Assembly (NCBI RefSeq): GCF_900243745.1
Contig: NZ_LT984798.1
Span: forward strand, 496,001 to 560,000
DNA: 64,000 nucleotides
Direction of reading: 5' to 3'
From: Desulfovibrio sp. G11
GTDB lineage: Bacteria > Desulfobacterota > Desulfovibrionia > Desulfovibrionales > Desulfovibrionaceae
Shown: one piece after another, positions 24,569 to 34,235 of the stretch
Layout: each line of letters opens with the position of its first letter
How positions within the stretch are numbered: the first letter of the stretch is position 1
The notes under the pieces: model-generated
Databases searched by the model: none
Told to the model about the DNA's origin: nothing
Seen by the model: only the letters and a program-made list of their open reading frames with translations
Translations under genes and position numbers: made by a program

Positions 24569-25303
24569 GGGTCATGACTAGGACAGAGGAAATTCTCTGC
24601 ACATTTTGAGGACGATTTTGTATAAATCTTCGCCTCTATGATTAAACCGAAACTCGCATTCTTTCAAATGGAAATAAAACGTATGTTTCTGCATGCCTCT
24701 GAACCGAACCAAGCGCGTTTTCGCGAAAGCCCAAAAGCTTTCTATCCCGTTAATGTGGCTATGTTCATTGGCAAATTCATTCTCGCCGTGCTGCACACGG
24801 TAATGCTTCTGGTAGCCAAGATCTACCAGGCCATTGTAGCCGCGCCAGCCGTCAGAATGAATGACGCTTTCCGGGTCAACCCGTCCACGGATAATACCTT
24901 GCAAGGTGGCTCTGGAGCAATCTGGAACGATTTCAGTGTACACGCGACCTTGCCTTTTAAACAAGCCAAAGACAATAGTTTTACCTCTGGCTCCCCGTCC
25001 TCGGAGGCCTCGAACCCGGCGAGCGCCAAAATAACTTTCATCAACTTCAACCTCCCCGGAAACAGGAGATTCAGCTTCGCAGGCAAGGGCAATGCGTTCA
25101 CGTACTCCTTGAAGCAGGCGGTTCACAGTGTTGCGGTTTAATCCTGCGACCTGAGCAAGTTGAGTGGCTGTTAAATCCACACAAAAAAGCCTGACAAGTT
25201 GACGGAATTTTGCCTCAGAAATTTTAGAACGAAGAATGTATTTGTTTTTCATTGTCATAACTAGATTTTAGCCTTTTATTGACCTCTGTTCTAGTCGTGA
25301 CCC
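24569..25303 (-). mobile_element. Intact IS1595-type insertion sequence (735 bp)
   Basis: The terminal inverted repeats are 21 bp, with GGGTCATGACTAG at the left end and its partner GGGTCACGACTAG read on the minus strand at the right end (19 of 21 matching overall). A perfect 8-bp direct repeat, AAAATCAT, flanks it at 24561-24568 and 25304-25311. The 8-bp duplication is typical of IS1595. The perfect duplication and an undamaged gene suggest a recent insertion. Confidence 0.95.
24578..25258 (-). CDS. IS1595-family (ISXO2-like) transposase
   Basis: A 226-residue DDE-type transposase. An N-terminal HTH-like region (TATQLAQVAGLNRNTVNRLLQGV) precedes the catalytic domain. Catalytic segments are VEVDESYFG, VIHSDGWRGY and HINGIESFWAFAK, the Asp-Asp-Asn/His-Glu arrangement of IS1595. 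The stop codon lies inside the left inverted repeat. No frameshift is seen. It is the element's only gene. Confidence 0.94.
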   Translation of the reverse strand: MTMKNKYILRSKISEAKFRQLVRLFCVDLTATQLAQVAGLNRNTVNRLLQGVRERIALACEAESPVSGEVEVDESYFGARRVRGLRGRGARGKTIVFGLFKRQGRVYTEIVPDCSRATLQGIIRGRVDPESVIHSDGWRGYNGLVDLGYQKHYRVQHGENEFANEHSHINGIESFWAFAKTRLVRFRGMQKHTFYFHLKECEFRFNHRGEDLYKIVLKMCREFPLS

Positions 25304-25600
25304 AAAATCATATACTAAGTGCAATAAACTTTTGATACTTGCATCAGCAATTCCATAAAGGTAGAGTGATTTATCATTTGTTGCGATTCTGCTGCACGTT
25401 TGCGACAGAATCGCAGGCTGTCCCTCCCGCATACCCGTACGACATGGCGGGTAAACTCTTTTATTGTGCGGCGATGTCCGCCCACAGCCTGAAGGTCACG
25501 GCGGCCCTGCAATCCCCTCAAAAAAGCACACGATAGTGCTGCGTTGGCAGCATCGAGCACACGCTTCCCTAACGATCTGTTAAACCTGAGGAAAGCGCTC

Positions 25601-28483
25601 ATGAAGATATTTCGGTACAGAATTTTTCTTCCGGTCCTCGCCATTGCAGTTTACCTGTTATTGTCCACGTCCGCTCTTGCCGGAGAGGTCGTGCGCGTGG
25701 GATTTTTTGAGTTCGGCGACTATATGACCCGTGACCGGAACGGGCATTACCGGGGAACGGTCTTTGAAATTCTGCACGAAATTTCGACCAATACGGGAAT
25801 ACGCTACAAGATCGTGGATTGCGACGACTGGCCGCGCGGTCTTCAACTGCTCGAGCAAGGCCAGATAGACCTGCTGCCCTGCACGTTTTTCCTTTCCGGC
25901 CGGGAAAACAGCATGCTCTTTCCCGACCTGCCCCTTGCCATTTCCTTTGTCTCCATCGCCGTCAAACCGGACGATGCCCGTTACAGATATGACAAACCAG
26001 CGAGTTTTGACGGCATGCGTGTAGGTGTTATTTCCGGCGCCAGGGATGCTCCCGCCCTTGCAGCCTACGCCCGCAAGATGGGTATACGCCTGTCCCCGGT
26101 TGCCGACACCACCACCCCGGCCCTGCTGCAAGCCCTGCGCGACAATGAGGTGGACGCCATTGCCACCAGCCAGCCTCGTAACGACACTCCCCTCCGCGTG
26201 GTGGCACATTTTTCTCCGGAACCTTTCTATTTTGCCGTCACCCCCAGGAAATCACGGCTGCTTGCCACGCTCAACGAAGAGCAGCGCCGGATCGCGCGGC
26301 GTGTCTCTGCCACCCATGAGCTGTACGGCAAATATCTCTCCGTCAATATGACCGAACAGTCTCTTTTTACTCTTGATGAACATCTGTACCTGAATGAGGG
26401 CAAACCCGTTATCGTGGCGTATGACCCGGACTGGCCCCCGCTGACCTGGGAAGATCCTCAGACACGGGCTTTTTCGGGGATTGTTGCAAACCTGTTTGAT
26501 AAAATCCGTCAGGCAACGGGGCTCAGGTTCCAGTTTGTTCCCATGTCCATGTCCCAGTCCCTGAGCATGGTCACCAGCGGCGAAGTAGATATTGTCTGCG
26601 CTCTTTCCGGAAATTTTCTGTGGGACAAAGAGCTGTTCATGCGTACTACGCGTCCGTATCTGCGCACGGCGGTGGTTCAGATATACCGACGTGACGGCTC
26701 GCCCCAAAACGGGCGTCGCATCGCGTTGCGCCGGGGCTGCCTGATTTCAAGCCAGGTGGCCGCCGACAACAAGGACAAGCAAGCGCACTACTACGACAAC
26801 CTCACAGAATGCCTGGACGCCCTCGTCAACGGCGAAACGGACATGACCTATTCTGACGTCTACGCCGCAGCCCACCTGCTGAAAAACCCGCGTTACGCGG
26901 GCCTGTCTGTGAATCCTGCGGACAAATACATCAGCAATATCAGGATGGGCGTTTCGCGCCAGGCAGATCTGCGCCTGTATTCCATCCTGGACAAGGGCCT
27001 GCAATTTCTGCCGGAAAGCCCTGTCGACAGCATGGTGTCCGCTGCGGGTCCGTTGCAGCGTGAAACCACGCTTGCAGAATTCATCAGCCAGAATCCTGTA
27101 AGTACATTCAGCGCTCTCATGCTCTTCTTCCTCACTGTCACCCTGCTCATGGGCATCAGCCTCGCCATCAAGTCCAACAGCAACAAGCGCATACAGGTAC
27201 TGCTGCACCGCGACATGCTCACCGGCCTGCCCAATCTTTATAAATTCCGCCAGGACTGCGCCAAACTGCTCGCAGATACGGGCAAGCATGCCTATGTGCT
27301 GCTTTTTGGCGATATCTGCCAGTTCAAGGCCATTAATGACCAGTTTGGTTTTTCCAGCGGCGACAGGCTGTTACGCGCATATGGCGATATATTAAGAAGT
27401 AATGTGGGCGAAGGTGAACTTTGCGCCCGCGCATCGGCCGACATGTACTCGATGTTTCTGCGCTATGAAGGGTGGGAGCTGTTGCTGGCGCGGCTGCGCC
27501 ATATGGATGACAGTCTGGATATCTGGCGGCAAAAAGAAGAAATGCCGTATAAGGTCAAAACGGTATATGGCGCCTACATTGTCAGCGGCACAGAAGGGCG
27601 CGATGTGCAGCTCATGCTTAATCTGGCAAACTATGCGCGCCGCGAGGCCAAACGCAACGGCAGCACCAGCCTGATGCTCTACGACGAGCAGATGCGACAG
27701 GAAACCCTGTTACACCAAGAACTTAACGGCAGACTTGAGACCGCCCTCAGGGAGGGCGAACTGGTCCCGTGGTATCAGATCAAGGTGGACATGCGCACAG
27801 GCGCCATTATCGGCAGCGAGGCCCTGGTGCGATGGAAGCACCCCACCCGCGGCCTGCTTATGCCCGACAGTTTTATTCCCCTGTTCGAGCGCAACGGCCT
27901 GATTATGGACATTGACATGCATGTCTTCACGCAGGTCTGCAAGGCCATGCAGAGCTGGCGTTTGCGCAATCTGCCCTTGTACACTGTTTCATGCAATTTC
28001 TCGCGCGTACATTTTGACCGGCCCGGATTCCCCCGGCAACTGGCAGAAATAGCCGACCGCTACGCCATTCCCCACGAGTTGCTGGAAGTGGAAATTACTG
28101 AAAGCGCCATCATGAAAAACCCCGAGGCGGCCTGGCTGCGCCTGATCCAGCTCAAACAGTACGGCTTCAAGACCGCCATTGACGACTTTGGCGCGGGCTA
28201 TTCCTCACTGGGCCTCGTGCAGATGCTCAATGCCGACGTCATCAAGATCGACCGCAGCTTTGTCCTGCGCGACCTGCCCGGCCAGAGGGCGCAGACAGTG
28301 CTTGGCAATATCATACGCATGGCTCTGGATCTTGAAATGTCTGTTATCTGCGAAGGTGTGGAAACCGCCGAGCAGGCGGCCATTCTTATGCGGCTTGGCT
28401 GCTTCAAGGCTCAGGGCTACTACTATGCCAAACCCGAGCCGGAGCACGAATTTGAAGCCCGGCTGGCCATGCTCATCACATAG
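25601..28483 (+). CDS. Membrane sensor: two solute-binding domains, degenerate GGDEF, intact EAL
   Basis: A 960-residue protein. After a signal segment (MKIFRYRIFLPVLAIAVYLLLSTSALA) come two tandem periplasmic SBP_bac_3 domains (~30-250, ~265-490), then a membrane segment (~510-530). The GGDEF-like domain (~545-690) has SADMY (612-616) in place of GG(D/E)EF, so cyclase activity is unlikely. The EAL domain (~715-955) keeps Glu740-Ala-Leu, EITES, DDFGAGYSS, KIDRSF, CEGVE and QGYYY, so it should hydrolyse c-di-GMP. A small amino-acid-like ligand may control it (inference). ATG 25601 follows GAGGAAA. A dispersed repeat starts directly after the stop. Confidence 0.87.
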   Translation: MKIFRYRIFLPVLAIAVYLLLSTSALAGEVVRVGFFEFGDYMTRDRNGHYRGTVFEILHEISTNTGIRYKIVDCDDWPRGLQLLEQGQIDLLPCTFFLSGRENSMLFPDLPLAISFVSIAVKPDDARYRYDKPASFDGMRVGVISGARDAPALAAYARKMGIRLSPVADTTTPALLQALRDNEVDAIATSQPRNDTPLRVVAHFSPEPFYFAVTPRKSRLLATLNEEQRRIARRVSATHELYGKYLSVNMTEQSLFTLDEHLYLNEGKPVIVAYDPDWPPLTWEDPQTRAFSGIVANLFDKIRQATGLRFQFVPMSMSQSLSMVTSGEVDIVCALSGNFLWDKELFMRTTRPYLRTAVVQIYRRDGSPQNGRRIALRRGCLISSQVAADNKDKQAHYYDNLTECLDALVNGETDMTYSDVYAAAHLLKNPRYAGLSVNPADKYISNIRMGVSRQADLRLYSILDKGLQFLPESPVDSMVSAAGPLQRETTLAEFISQNPVSTFSALMLFFLTVTLLMGISLAIKSNSNKRIQVLLHRDMLTGLPNLYKFRQDCAKLLADTGKHAYVLLFGDICQFKAINDQFGFSSGDRLLRAYGDILRSNVGEGELCARASADMYSMFLRYEGWELLLARLRHMDDSLDIWRQKEEMPYKVKTVYGAYIVSGTEGRDVQLMLNLANYARREAKRNGSTSLMLYDEQMRQETLLHQELNGRLETALREGELVPWYQIKVDMRTGAIIGSEALVRWKHPTRGLLMPDSFIPLFERNGLIMDIDMHVFTQVCKAMQSWRLRNLPLYTVSCNFSRVHFDRPGFPRQLAEIADRYAIPHELLEVEITESAIMKNPEAAWLRLIQLKQYGFKTAIDDFGAGYSSLGLVQMLNADVIKIDRSFVLRDLPGQRAQTVLGNIIRMALDLEMSVICEGVETAEQAAILMRLGCFKAQGYYYAKPEPEHEFEARLAMLIT

Positions 28484-28600
28484 AGCAATTAACGCTTCAA
28501 ATGATCGTTTAGCGGCCGGTAAATTCACCCTATAATCATTTGACGACAAGGAGTTGGCGACAAATCCGTGTAGAATATTTCAAGTGTGAAATGCCCTAGA
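28484..28600. repeat. Dispersed intergenic repeat, copy B
   Basis: It matches copy A (19313-19427) over about 115 bp, starting one base after the stop codon of the EAL protein. The opening 22 bases are identical, and the end carries a small palindrome (ATTTCAAGTGTGAAAT). The remaining gap to 28805 contains no gene; CCTTTG/CAAAGG around 28709-28735 could form a weak hairpin. Confidence 0.75.
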
Positions 28601-28805
28601 ACGATGTACTTTTTACACTGCTCTGACGGCTGCGTGAGCAGACCTTCGCTGCAGAGGCGTAAGCGCATGTATCTGCGCGGGTAAACGCCGAAGTAATTGT
28701 GCCTTAACCTTTGAGAACATATATTCCCAAAGGTAATCTGCTCTTGGGAAGGCATGGTCTGCAGGACGCTTTTTTAAAAAAGGCTGGTACTGCAAGGCAA
28801 GCCGA

Positions 28806-30026
28806 CTATGCTCCGGTGCTTTCCTTGCTTTTTTTCTGTTCCATGCTGTGCAGGATAAGGCTCATGAGCCGCCTCGTCTGCACCTCCGCATCGAACTCCC
28901 GCAATATGGTCTGTTGTGCGCCAACGCGCATCTGCACAAGCGAAGGGGCATTTGCCAGTGCCTTGGCAACAGTGCGGCCCATGCATTCCGCATCCCAGAA
29001 ACCACATAAAAAGCCGTTGACGCCGTCCCGTATGATTTCCCGCACAGGCGGCGTATCAGAGCCTACCACCAGAGTGCCGCAGGCCATGGCCTCCAGCAGG
29101 CCGGTAGTCAGTGAATGCGGCGCGGCCAGGTAAACATGGGCAGTAGATGACCGCAAAAGTTCCCGGTATTCCCTGAGAGAGCGTGACCCGAGCACATGTA
29201 CGCGAACTCTCTGCTCCGGCGGCAGGTTCAGGCTGTCTACCCGTTGCAGGGCTTCTTCTTCCCTTCCGCGCATACTGCCACCCGAGGCTGCGCCTTCAAG
29301 CCAGGCGATCAGAACCAGGCAGTTGGGACGTTGCGCAAGCAGGTGCGGCAGGCATTCCACAAACTGGTTGAAACCACGCGCCGGCTCATGCGGCGGTCCC
29401 AAAAAGCTGACAAGCTCTTGCGCGTGTTCCTCCTGGTTTTCCACCGGGGAAAAAAAACGGGGATTAATGCCGCTGTGCACAACGTGCAACCTTTTTCTCA
29501 GAAATTCAGGGTACTGCTCCCTTTGCCACAACGATGAGGTCACAGCCAGATCACAGTCTCCCAAGGCGTTATATTCCCAAAGATTCGCGACCCTTGCGGG
29601 AGCAAAGTCCGCAGCCGGACGCTGTTTTCCCCTAGTGAAAAAGCAGTGGCTTTCGCCCGGAGTATAAAACCAGTCGCCCTGCCCCACATAAAAGGCATCG
29701 GGAAAAATGTCGCGCAAATAAAAGCTGCCGCCCATACTGGCCGAAGCACAAATAATATCAGGAAAAAATCCGTCTTTACGCAGCCCCAGCAAAGTATTGC
29801 CCGCGCGTGCGCCACGCCGCAGCCGCGTGACGATTTCCCTTTCCGCCGGGTCATCACTATCACAGGGGGCGGCAGGCGGCAGACGCAGGCGGCGAACTCC
29901 GGCAAGCGTTAGCTTCTGTCCGGTTTCGGCCAGAAAAAGCACCTTATTTTCACGCACAGCCCCAAACGCCTGGGCCAGGGAGCGAAAACGCCCTGGAAAC
30001 GTCGAATTCAAAAACAATACCCGCAT
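28806..30026 (-). CDS. Glycosyltransferase, GT-B fold, family 4-like
   Basis: A 406-residue protein. The C-terminal half has the GT4 signature: SLTTGLLEAMACGTLVVGSDTPPVREIIRDGVNGFLCGFWD, with the Glu-x7-Glu-like nucleotide-sugar site. The N-terminal half is MRVLFLNSTFPGRFRSLAQAFG with a Rossmann start. Acceptor and donor cannot be deduced. It is the last gene of the secretion cluster, 11 bp after the HD-GYP-like sensor stop. It could glycosylate the secreted adhesin or a surface polymer (inference). Confidence 0.88.
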   Translation of the reverse strand: MRVLFLNSTFPGRFRSLAQAFGAVRENKVLFLAETGQKLTLAGVRRLRLPPAAPCDSDDPAEREIVTRLRRGARAGNTLLGLRKDGFFPDIICASASMGGSFYLRDIFPDAFYVGQGDWFYTPGESHCFFTRGKQRPAADFAPARVANLWEYNALGDCDLAVTSSLWQREQYPEFLRKRLHVVHSGINPRFFSPVENQEEHAQELVSFLGPPHEPARGFNQFVECLPHLLAQRPNCLVLIAWLEGAASGGSMRGREEEALQRVDSLNLPPEQRVRVHVLGSRSLREYRELLRSSTAHVYLAAPHSLTTGLLEAMACGTLVVGSDTPPVREIIRDGVNGFLCGFWDAECMGRTVAKALANAPSLVQMRVGAQQTILREFDAEVQTRRLMSLILHSMEQKKSKESTGA

Positions 30027-30037
30027 GTATACCCACG

Positions 30038-32188
30038 CTAGCCTTCATGTTCAGATTTATCATCCCGGCTGTCATGCAACAGCGCAAGAAAGGCCGCGCC
30101 CTGCTCCGAAGCCAGGAATTTTCTCAGGGCTGCCACCACGTGCACGTCGTATTTGGGCGGCTGTTCTTCCAGAATGCCCAGCGCCTGTTCAACGCCGAGG
30201 GCCTGACGGTAAGAACGCGAGCGGACCAGTGCGCAGAAGGTATTGGCCACGGCCAGAATACGGGCGTTTTCGCAAATGGCATCGCCGGAAAGTCCGGCCG
30301 GATAGCCGGAACCGTCTTGCCTTTCATACATCTGCGAAATGGCTTCCAGAACCGGCAGTCCAAAATCAATGCCTTCCAGGGCACGTACGGCATATTCCAC
30401 ATGCCGTTGCAGCATCGAGCGTTCTTCGGGCGTAAGCACACCGGACTTGGTGAGCAGCTCTCTGGGCAGCTGAATCATGCCTATTTGCGAAAGGTTGGCT
30501 GCCGTACGCAAGGTAGCCAGAGTGATTGCATCTGTTTTTTCAAGTCCATAGGCCAGGGTCACGGCAAGCTGCGCCATAAGGGATGAATGCCCGCGCAGAT
30601 AGCTGTCAACAGCTTCAACCGCGCGCACAAAGGCATTGACGGTCTGGTTGACCATCTGCTGCGCCCGCTGCTGGGCCACGGCGAGGTCTGTCACGTCGCT
30701 GTAGACAGAAACCACGCCCGACATGCGCCCCGCCTCGTCACGAAACGGCGTGCAGGACGTAAAGAAGTAGCGCTGGCTGCCGTCTACCGGCAGCGTTTCG
30801 GTAAAACTTGAAAGGTCGCCGGTCTGGTGTACCGCCAGAGTATGAGTCACAAGGCTGCGCGCGATATCCGGACCGAGATCGGTATAGGAACGGCCGCGCA
30901 GGCTGCCTGCATCCACACCCACCATATGTGCAAAACTCTGGTTGGCGTAAAATATGATTCCGTTAAGGTCGTTGAGCACAACCCCTGCCGACAGGGCTGA
31001 ATTCACACCGTCCATGATCTGCTTCTGCTGGTTGACCATAAGATACAGACGACGCAGCTGGTCGGCCACTGCGCGTTCCCTGCGTCCTACAAGCCACCAC
31101 CACAGGGCGAACAGCATGATGCCCGTCAGGGCCAGCACCAGAACCGCGCCCAGCATGACGTTTTTGCGCAGAGAATGGTAGGACGCGTCAATCCGCACGG
31201 TCTCCACTCCCTGGTCCACAAGCCAGGGCAGTCGCGGCACAGGCACGGCCAGCGTATATGTGGTTTCTTCGCCATTGCCGCCGGGGCCGGGTTCGGTGCG
31301 CATGGCCAGGGGCAAACGCCCGCCCTCAAGCGTCCAGCCCGGCAGATTCACAAAGCCTTCCTGCACGGTTGGGTCGATGCGCTGCAGCCGCTGGTTGAAA
31401 TGCTCCAGTATGGCGGAACTGAACTCTTTGCCGCCCGTATGCCGCGTAATGGCCTTGACGACCGGCAGCACGTTGTTGGTTGCCAGCAAGACGGAAACCA
31501 CCCTGTCGCCTGTGGCATCCACATAAAGCGGAGCCACAATGGGAAATGCCATATCCATGACCAGTTCGCCGTGTTGCCGCCGTACAGGCAGAAAAACAGG
31601 CTGGCGCGTACGGATGGCCTCGGCAACGTACATGCGTTGCTCTTCGCTCAAAACGGGCGGTTCACCGGGCGACAGATATACTTCCAGATCTGTGTTGATA
31701 AGACTTGCACCCCAGAACGAGTTCTTTTCAATAAAATCCTTGAGCTGCCGCAGCATCATGGGCAGACGCGGCAGAATGGCGCTTATGGGGTCCTGCGTGG
31801 ACGACCGCCACCCGTCATGATCCGGATCTGCAAAACTGTCCGGCACCGGTACGCTTTCCACCTCTTTTCGTGACTCGCGCAGCAGCACGTCCGGCGACAG
31901 ATGCGAACTGTTTACCTCGGCGGCAAAAAGCCGCAGCAGATCCATTTCTGCAAACATTTCAACCTGTTTTATAATGCCGCCAGACCACACGGTGAGCAAG
32001 GCCACCTTGTTGTTGGCCTGCACGTGCAGATTCTGCCCCACTTCGCGCAGCATGCGCTCGCGGGAATTCTGCAGGTACCAGTTGGCCCCTGTCACGATAA
32101 GAACTGCCATCACCGCAAAGACAGCCAGCATGATCCGGGCTGCGGCGCGGTTGCGCGACTTTATGTCGGAAGAATCCTGTAATGCCAT
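30038..32188 (-). CDS. Membrane sensor with periplasmic Cache-like, PAS and metal-less HD-GYP domains
   Basis: A 716-residue protein. The first membrane segment (~18-40) and second (~345-369) bracket a ~300-residue periplasmic Cache-like domain. A PAS domain (~385-510) follows, then a C-terminal HD-GYP-like domain (~540-700). The fold is recognisable (HSSLMAQLAVTLA, DGSGYPAGLSGD, RSYRQALGVEQAL), but key metal ligands are gone: the HD pair is Ser567-Gln568 (ANLSQIGMI), the HHE position is MYE, and the late Asp is Asn. His596 remains. It should therefore bind or sense rather than cleave c-di-GMP (inference). ATG 32188 follows AAAGGA. It sits 21 bp after the HlyD gene. Confidence 0.82.
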   Translation of the reverse strand: MALQDSSDIKSRNRAAARIMLAVFAVMAVLIVTGANWYLQNSRERMLREVGQNLHVQANNKVALLTVWSGGIIKQVEMFAEMDLLRLFAAEVNSSHLSPDVLLRESRKEVESVPVPDSFADPDHDGWRSSTQDPISAILPRLPMMLRQLKDFIEKNSFWGASLINTDLEVYLSPGEPPVLSEEQRMYVAEAIRTRQPVFLPVRRQHGELVMDMAFPIVAPLYVDATGDRVVSVLLATNNVLPVVKAITRHTGGKEFSSAILEHFNQRLQRIDPTVQEGFVNLPGWTLEGGRLPLAMRTEPGPGGNGEETTYTLAVPVPRLPWLVDQGVETVRIDASYHSLRKNVMLGAVLVLALTGIMLFALWWWLVGRRERAVADQLRRLYLMVNQQKQIMDGVNSALSAGVVLNDLNGIIFYANQSFAHMVGVDAGSLRGRSYTDLGPDIARSLVTHTLAVHQTGDLSSFTETLPVDGSQRYFFTSCTPFRDEAGRMSGVVSVYSDVTDLAVAQQRAQQMVNQTVNAFVRAVEAVDSYLRGHSSLMAQLAVTLAYGLEKTDAITLATLRTAANLSQIGMIQLPRELLTKSGVLTPEERSMLQRHVEYAVRALEGIDFGLPVLEAISQMYERQDGSGYPAGLSGDAICENARILAVANTFCALVRSRSYRQALGVEQALGILEEQPPKYDVHVVAALRKFLASEQGAAFLALLHDSRDDKSEHEG

Positions 32189-32209
32189 AATCGTTCCTTT
32201 CGCGACGGA

Positions 32210-34234
32210 TCAGCGCTCTCGCAGGGCGTTCTGCTTGGCCTTGAGAATGGGCTTGAGCAGATAATCCAGAACAGTTTTTTTGCCGATGAGAATATCTGTG
32301 GTCACAATCATGCCGGGGATAATGGGCAGATATTCCTTGTGATAGACAATGGCATTTTTCTGGGTACGCACCTTGACCAGATAAAAATGCTCGCCCTTCT
32401 TGTCCTCAATGGTGTCGGCACTGATGGACTCAAGCTTGCCCTCAAGACCGCCGTAAATGGAAAAGTCATAGGCAGAAACCTTGACCATCACATCCTGCCC
32501 GGGACGCAGAAAAGCCACGTCCTGCGGCTTGACCTTGGCCTCCACCAGCAGGGTATCGTCCAGGGGCACGATGTCCATGATGGGTTCACCGGGCTTTACC
32601 ACGCCGCCTACGGTAGAAATGTATATCTGCTTTACCGTGCCGCGCACAGGCGCGCGAAGTTCGGTGCGGGTCACCCGGTCGCGTCCGGCAGAGATGCTTT
32701 CGCGCAGCGAGTTCAGCTCCTGGCGCCTTTTATTGATTTCTTCCGTAATGGCCGAGGCCTGCTCCGCACGGCGCGAGGCTATGCGCTGCCGCGATTCTTC
32801 AGCCGCAGCCTGCGCCTTGGGTATGGCTGCGGCCAGGGCGTCAATCTGCCCCTGCAGCTCCACCACCCGCTGCTGCAGGCCGAGATATTCCATCTTGGAA
32901 AAGTTGTTGCGCTGCACCAGCGCATAGGCAGTATCACGCTGCTCAATGGCCAGGGCCAGGCTGCGGTCAAGCTGTACCTTGCGGGCTGTCTGCTCCTCGA
33001 CATCGTGCATGCGCTGGGTGTATTGCGACTGCAATACCTCGACTTCAGCATTCAGTTGTACACGACGCACCTGATAGGCATTTTCCTGGTCCTGCATGAT
33101 CTGGCGGGCGCGGGCCAGGACGGATTCGTCCACCCTGCGGCCAATAAGCTGACTGGCCCATGCTTCAAGATGCTCCGGAAAAACAGGTGGCTCACTTTTT
33201 ATTTCCGCCTCAAGGCGGGCTATTGCCAGACTGTTTTCCATAGCCTTGTTCACGGCATCGCGGTACGCGCTCTCGGCCATTTCGTTATCCAGCTGGGCCA
33301 GTATTGTCCCCTTGTCCACAATCTGGCCTTCGCGCACCATAACGGCACGCAGAATGCCGCCTTCAAGGTTCTGTATGGTTTGGGTACGCTGTGACCCCAC
33401 CACCGTGCCTTCGGCGTGGGTCACTTCGTCCACACTGGCAAAGGCAGCCCAGATGATGAGACACAAAAACATGACCGCCACGCAGATGGAGAGCGCCCGG
33501 ACACCGAAATGGGGCCTGCGCGCCAGCGCGGCGTCCACCTCGCTGGCAAACTGTATGTCGTCGGGTGTCAGGCCGTTGAGGGGTGCGTCCATAGCGGCAA
33601 AAAGACCGGGATTGCCCTGCTGCTGGCCGGGTGGCGGCGCTCCCTCACCGCCTTTCAGGCGGTTCAGGGTTTCGGCGATGGACTGGCGGAGACTTTTATC
33701 CGGCCGCTGCTCATGCTCGCCGCCCATGAGCAGGTCGCGCAGAAAAGCCTTGGGGCCGCTCTGCTCGACAGGCGCGGGAACGCTCCCTTCCGGGCCGACG
33801 GGGTGCGGCATGTCATGACCGCTCTCCTCACCATGCCCCAGCGGGAGAAAGCCGATGCCGTCCACCTGATCATCCGTCCAGTGACCATCATGCTCGCCAG
33901 ACACAGGCATGACGATGGGCGCGGCTCCTTCCGATCCCGCACCGGGCATGGCGGGCAGGGCATCATCTTTATGGACCGGCTTTGGCGCGCCAAAGGGAGC
34001 CTGCCCCGAGGGCAGGTAACACAAAAACCCGTTCTCGGCCGTGCCGCAAAAAGCCGCATTAAAATCCGGCTGCGGCGCGGTACGGGAAGAAGAATCCGGA
34101 AAAACGGCCCCGGAAGCGGCCGGACCGCCGGACTCCTGCCCCCGGGCACCGTCGGGCACAGCGGATTCCGCAGGGCTTGCCGCCGGAGCAATGGGGCCTT
34201 TTGCTTTATCTTTATCTTGTGGTGTCAACTGCAT
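32210..34234 (-). CDS. Type I secretion membrane fusion protein (HlyD family)
   Basis: A 674-residue periplasmic adaptor that links the ABC transporter to TolC. An N-terminal cytoplasmic region of roughly 240 residues is Pro/Gly-rich and unusually long. The membrane segment (ALSICVAVMFLCLIIWAAF) is followed by the lipoyl half-motif (GTVVGSQRTQTIQNLEGGILRAVMVREGQIVDKG), long coiled-coil helices and the C-terminal lipoyl half (ELRAPVRGTVKQIYISTVGG) with a beta domain. ATG 34234 has GGAG ten bases upstream and starts just one base after the ABC gene's stop, so translation is probably coupled. Confidence 0.92.
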   Translation of the reverse strand: MQLTPQDKDKAKGPIAPAASPAESAVPDGARGQESGGPAASGAVFPDSSSRTAPQPDFNAAFCGTAENGFLCYLPSGQAPFGAPKPVHKDDALPAMPGAGSEGAAPIVMPVSGEHDGHWTDDQVDGIGFLPLGHGEESGHDMPHPVGPEGSVPAPVEQSGPKAFLRDLLMGGEHEQRPDKSLRQSIAETLNRLKGGEGAPPPGQQQGNPGLFAAMDAPLNGLTPDDIQFASEVDAALARRPHFGVRALSICVAVMFLCLIIWAAFASVDEVTHAEGTVVGSQRTQTIQNLEGGILRAVMVREGQIVDKGTILAQLDNEMAESAYRDAVNKAMENSLAIARLEAEIKSEPPVFPEHLEAWASQLIGRRVDESVLARARQIMQDQENAYQVRRVQLNAEVEVLQSQYTQRMHDVEEQTARKVQLDRSLALAIEQRDTAYALVQRNNFSKMEYLGLQQRVVELQGQIDALAAAIPKAQAAAEESRQRIASRRAEQASAITEEINKRRQELNSLRESISAGRDRVTRTELRAPVRGTVKQIYISTVGGVVKPGEPIMDIVPLDDTLLVEAKVKPQDVAFLRPGQDVMVKVSAYDFSIYGGLEGKLESISADTIEDKKGEHFYLVKVRTQKNAIVYHKEYLPIIPGMIVTTDILIGKKTVLDYLLKPILKAKQNALRER

Positions 34235-34235
34235 G

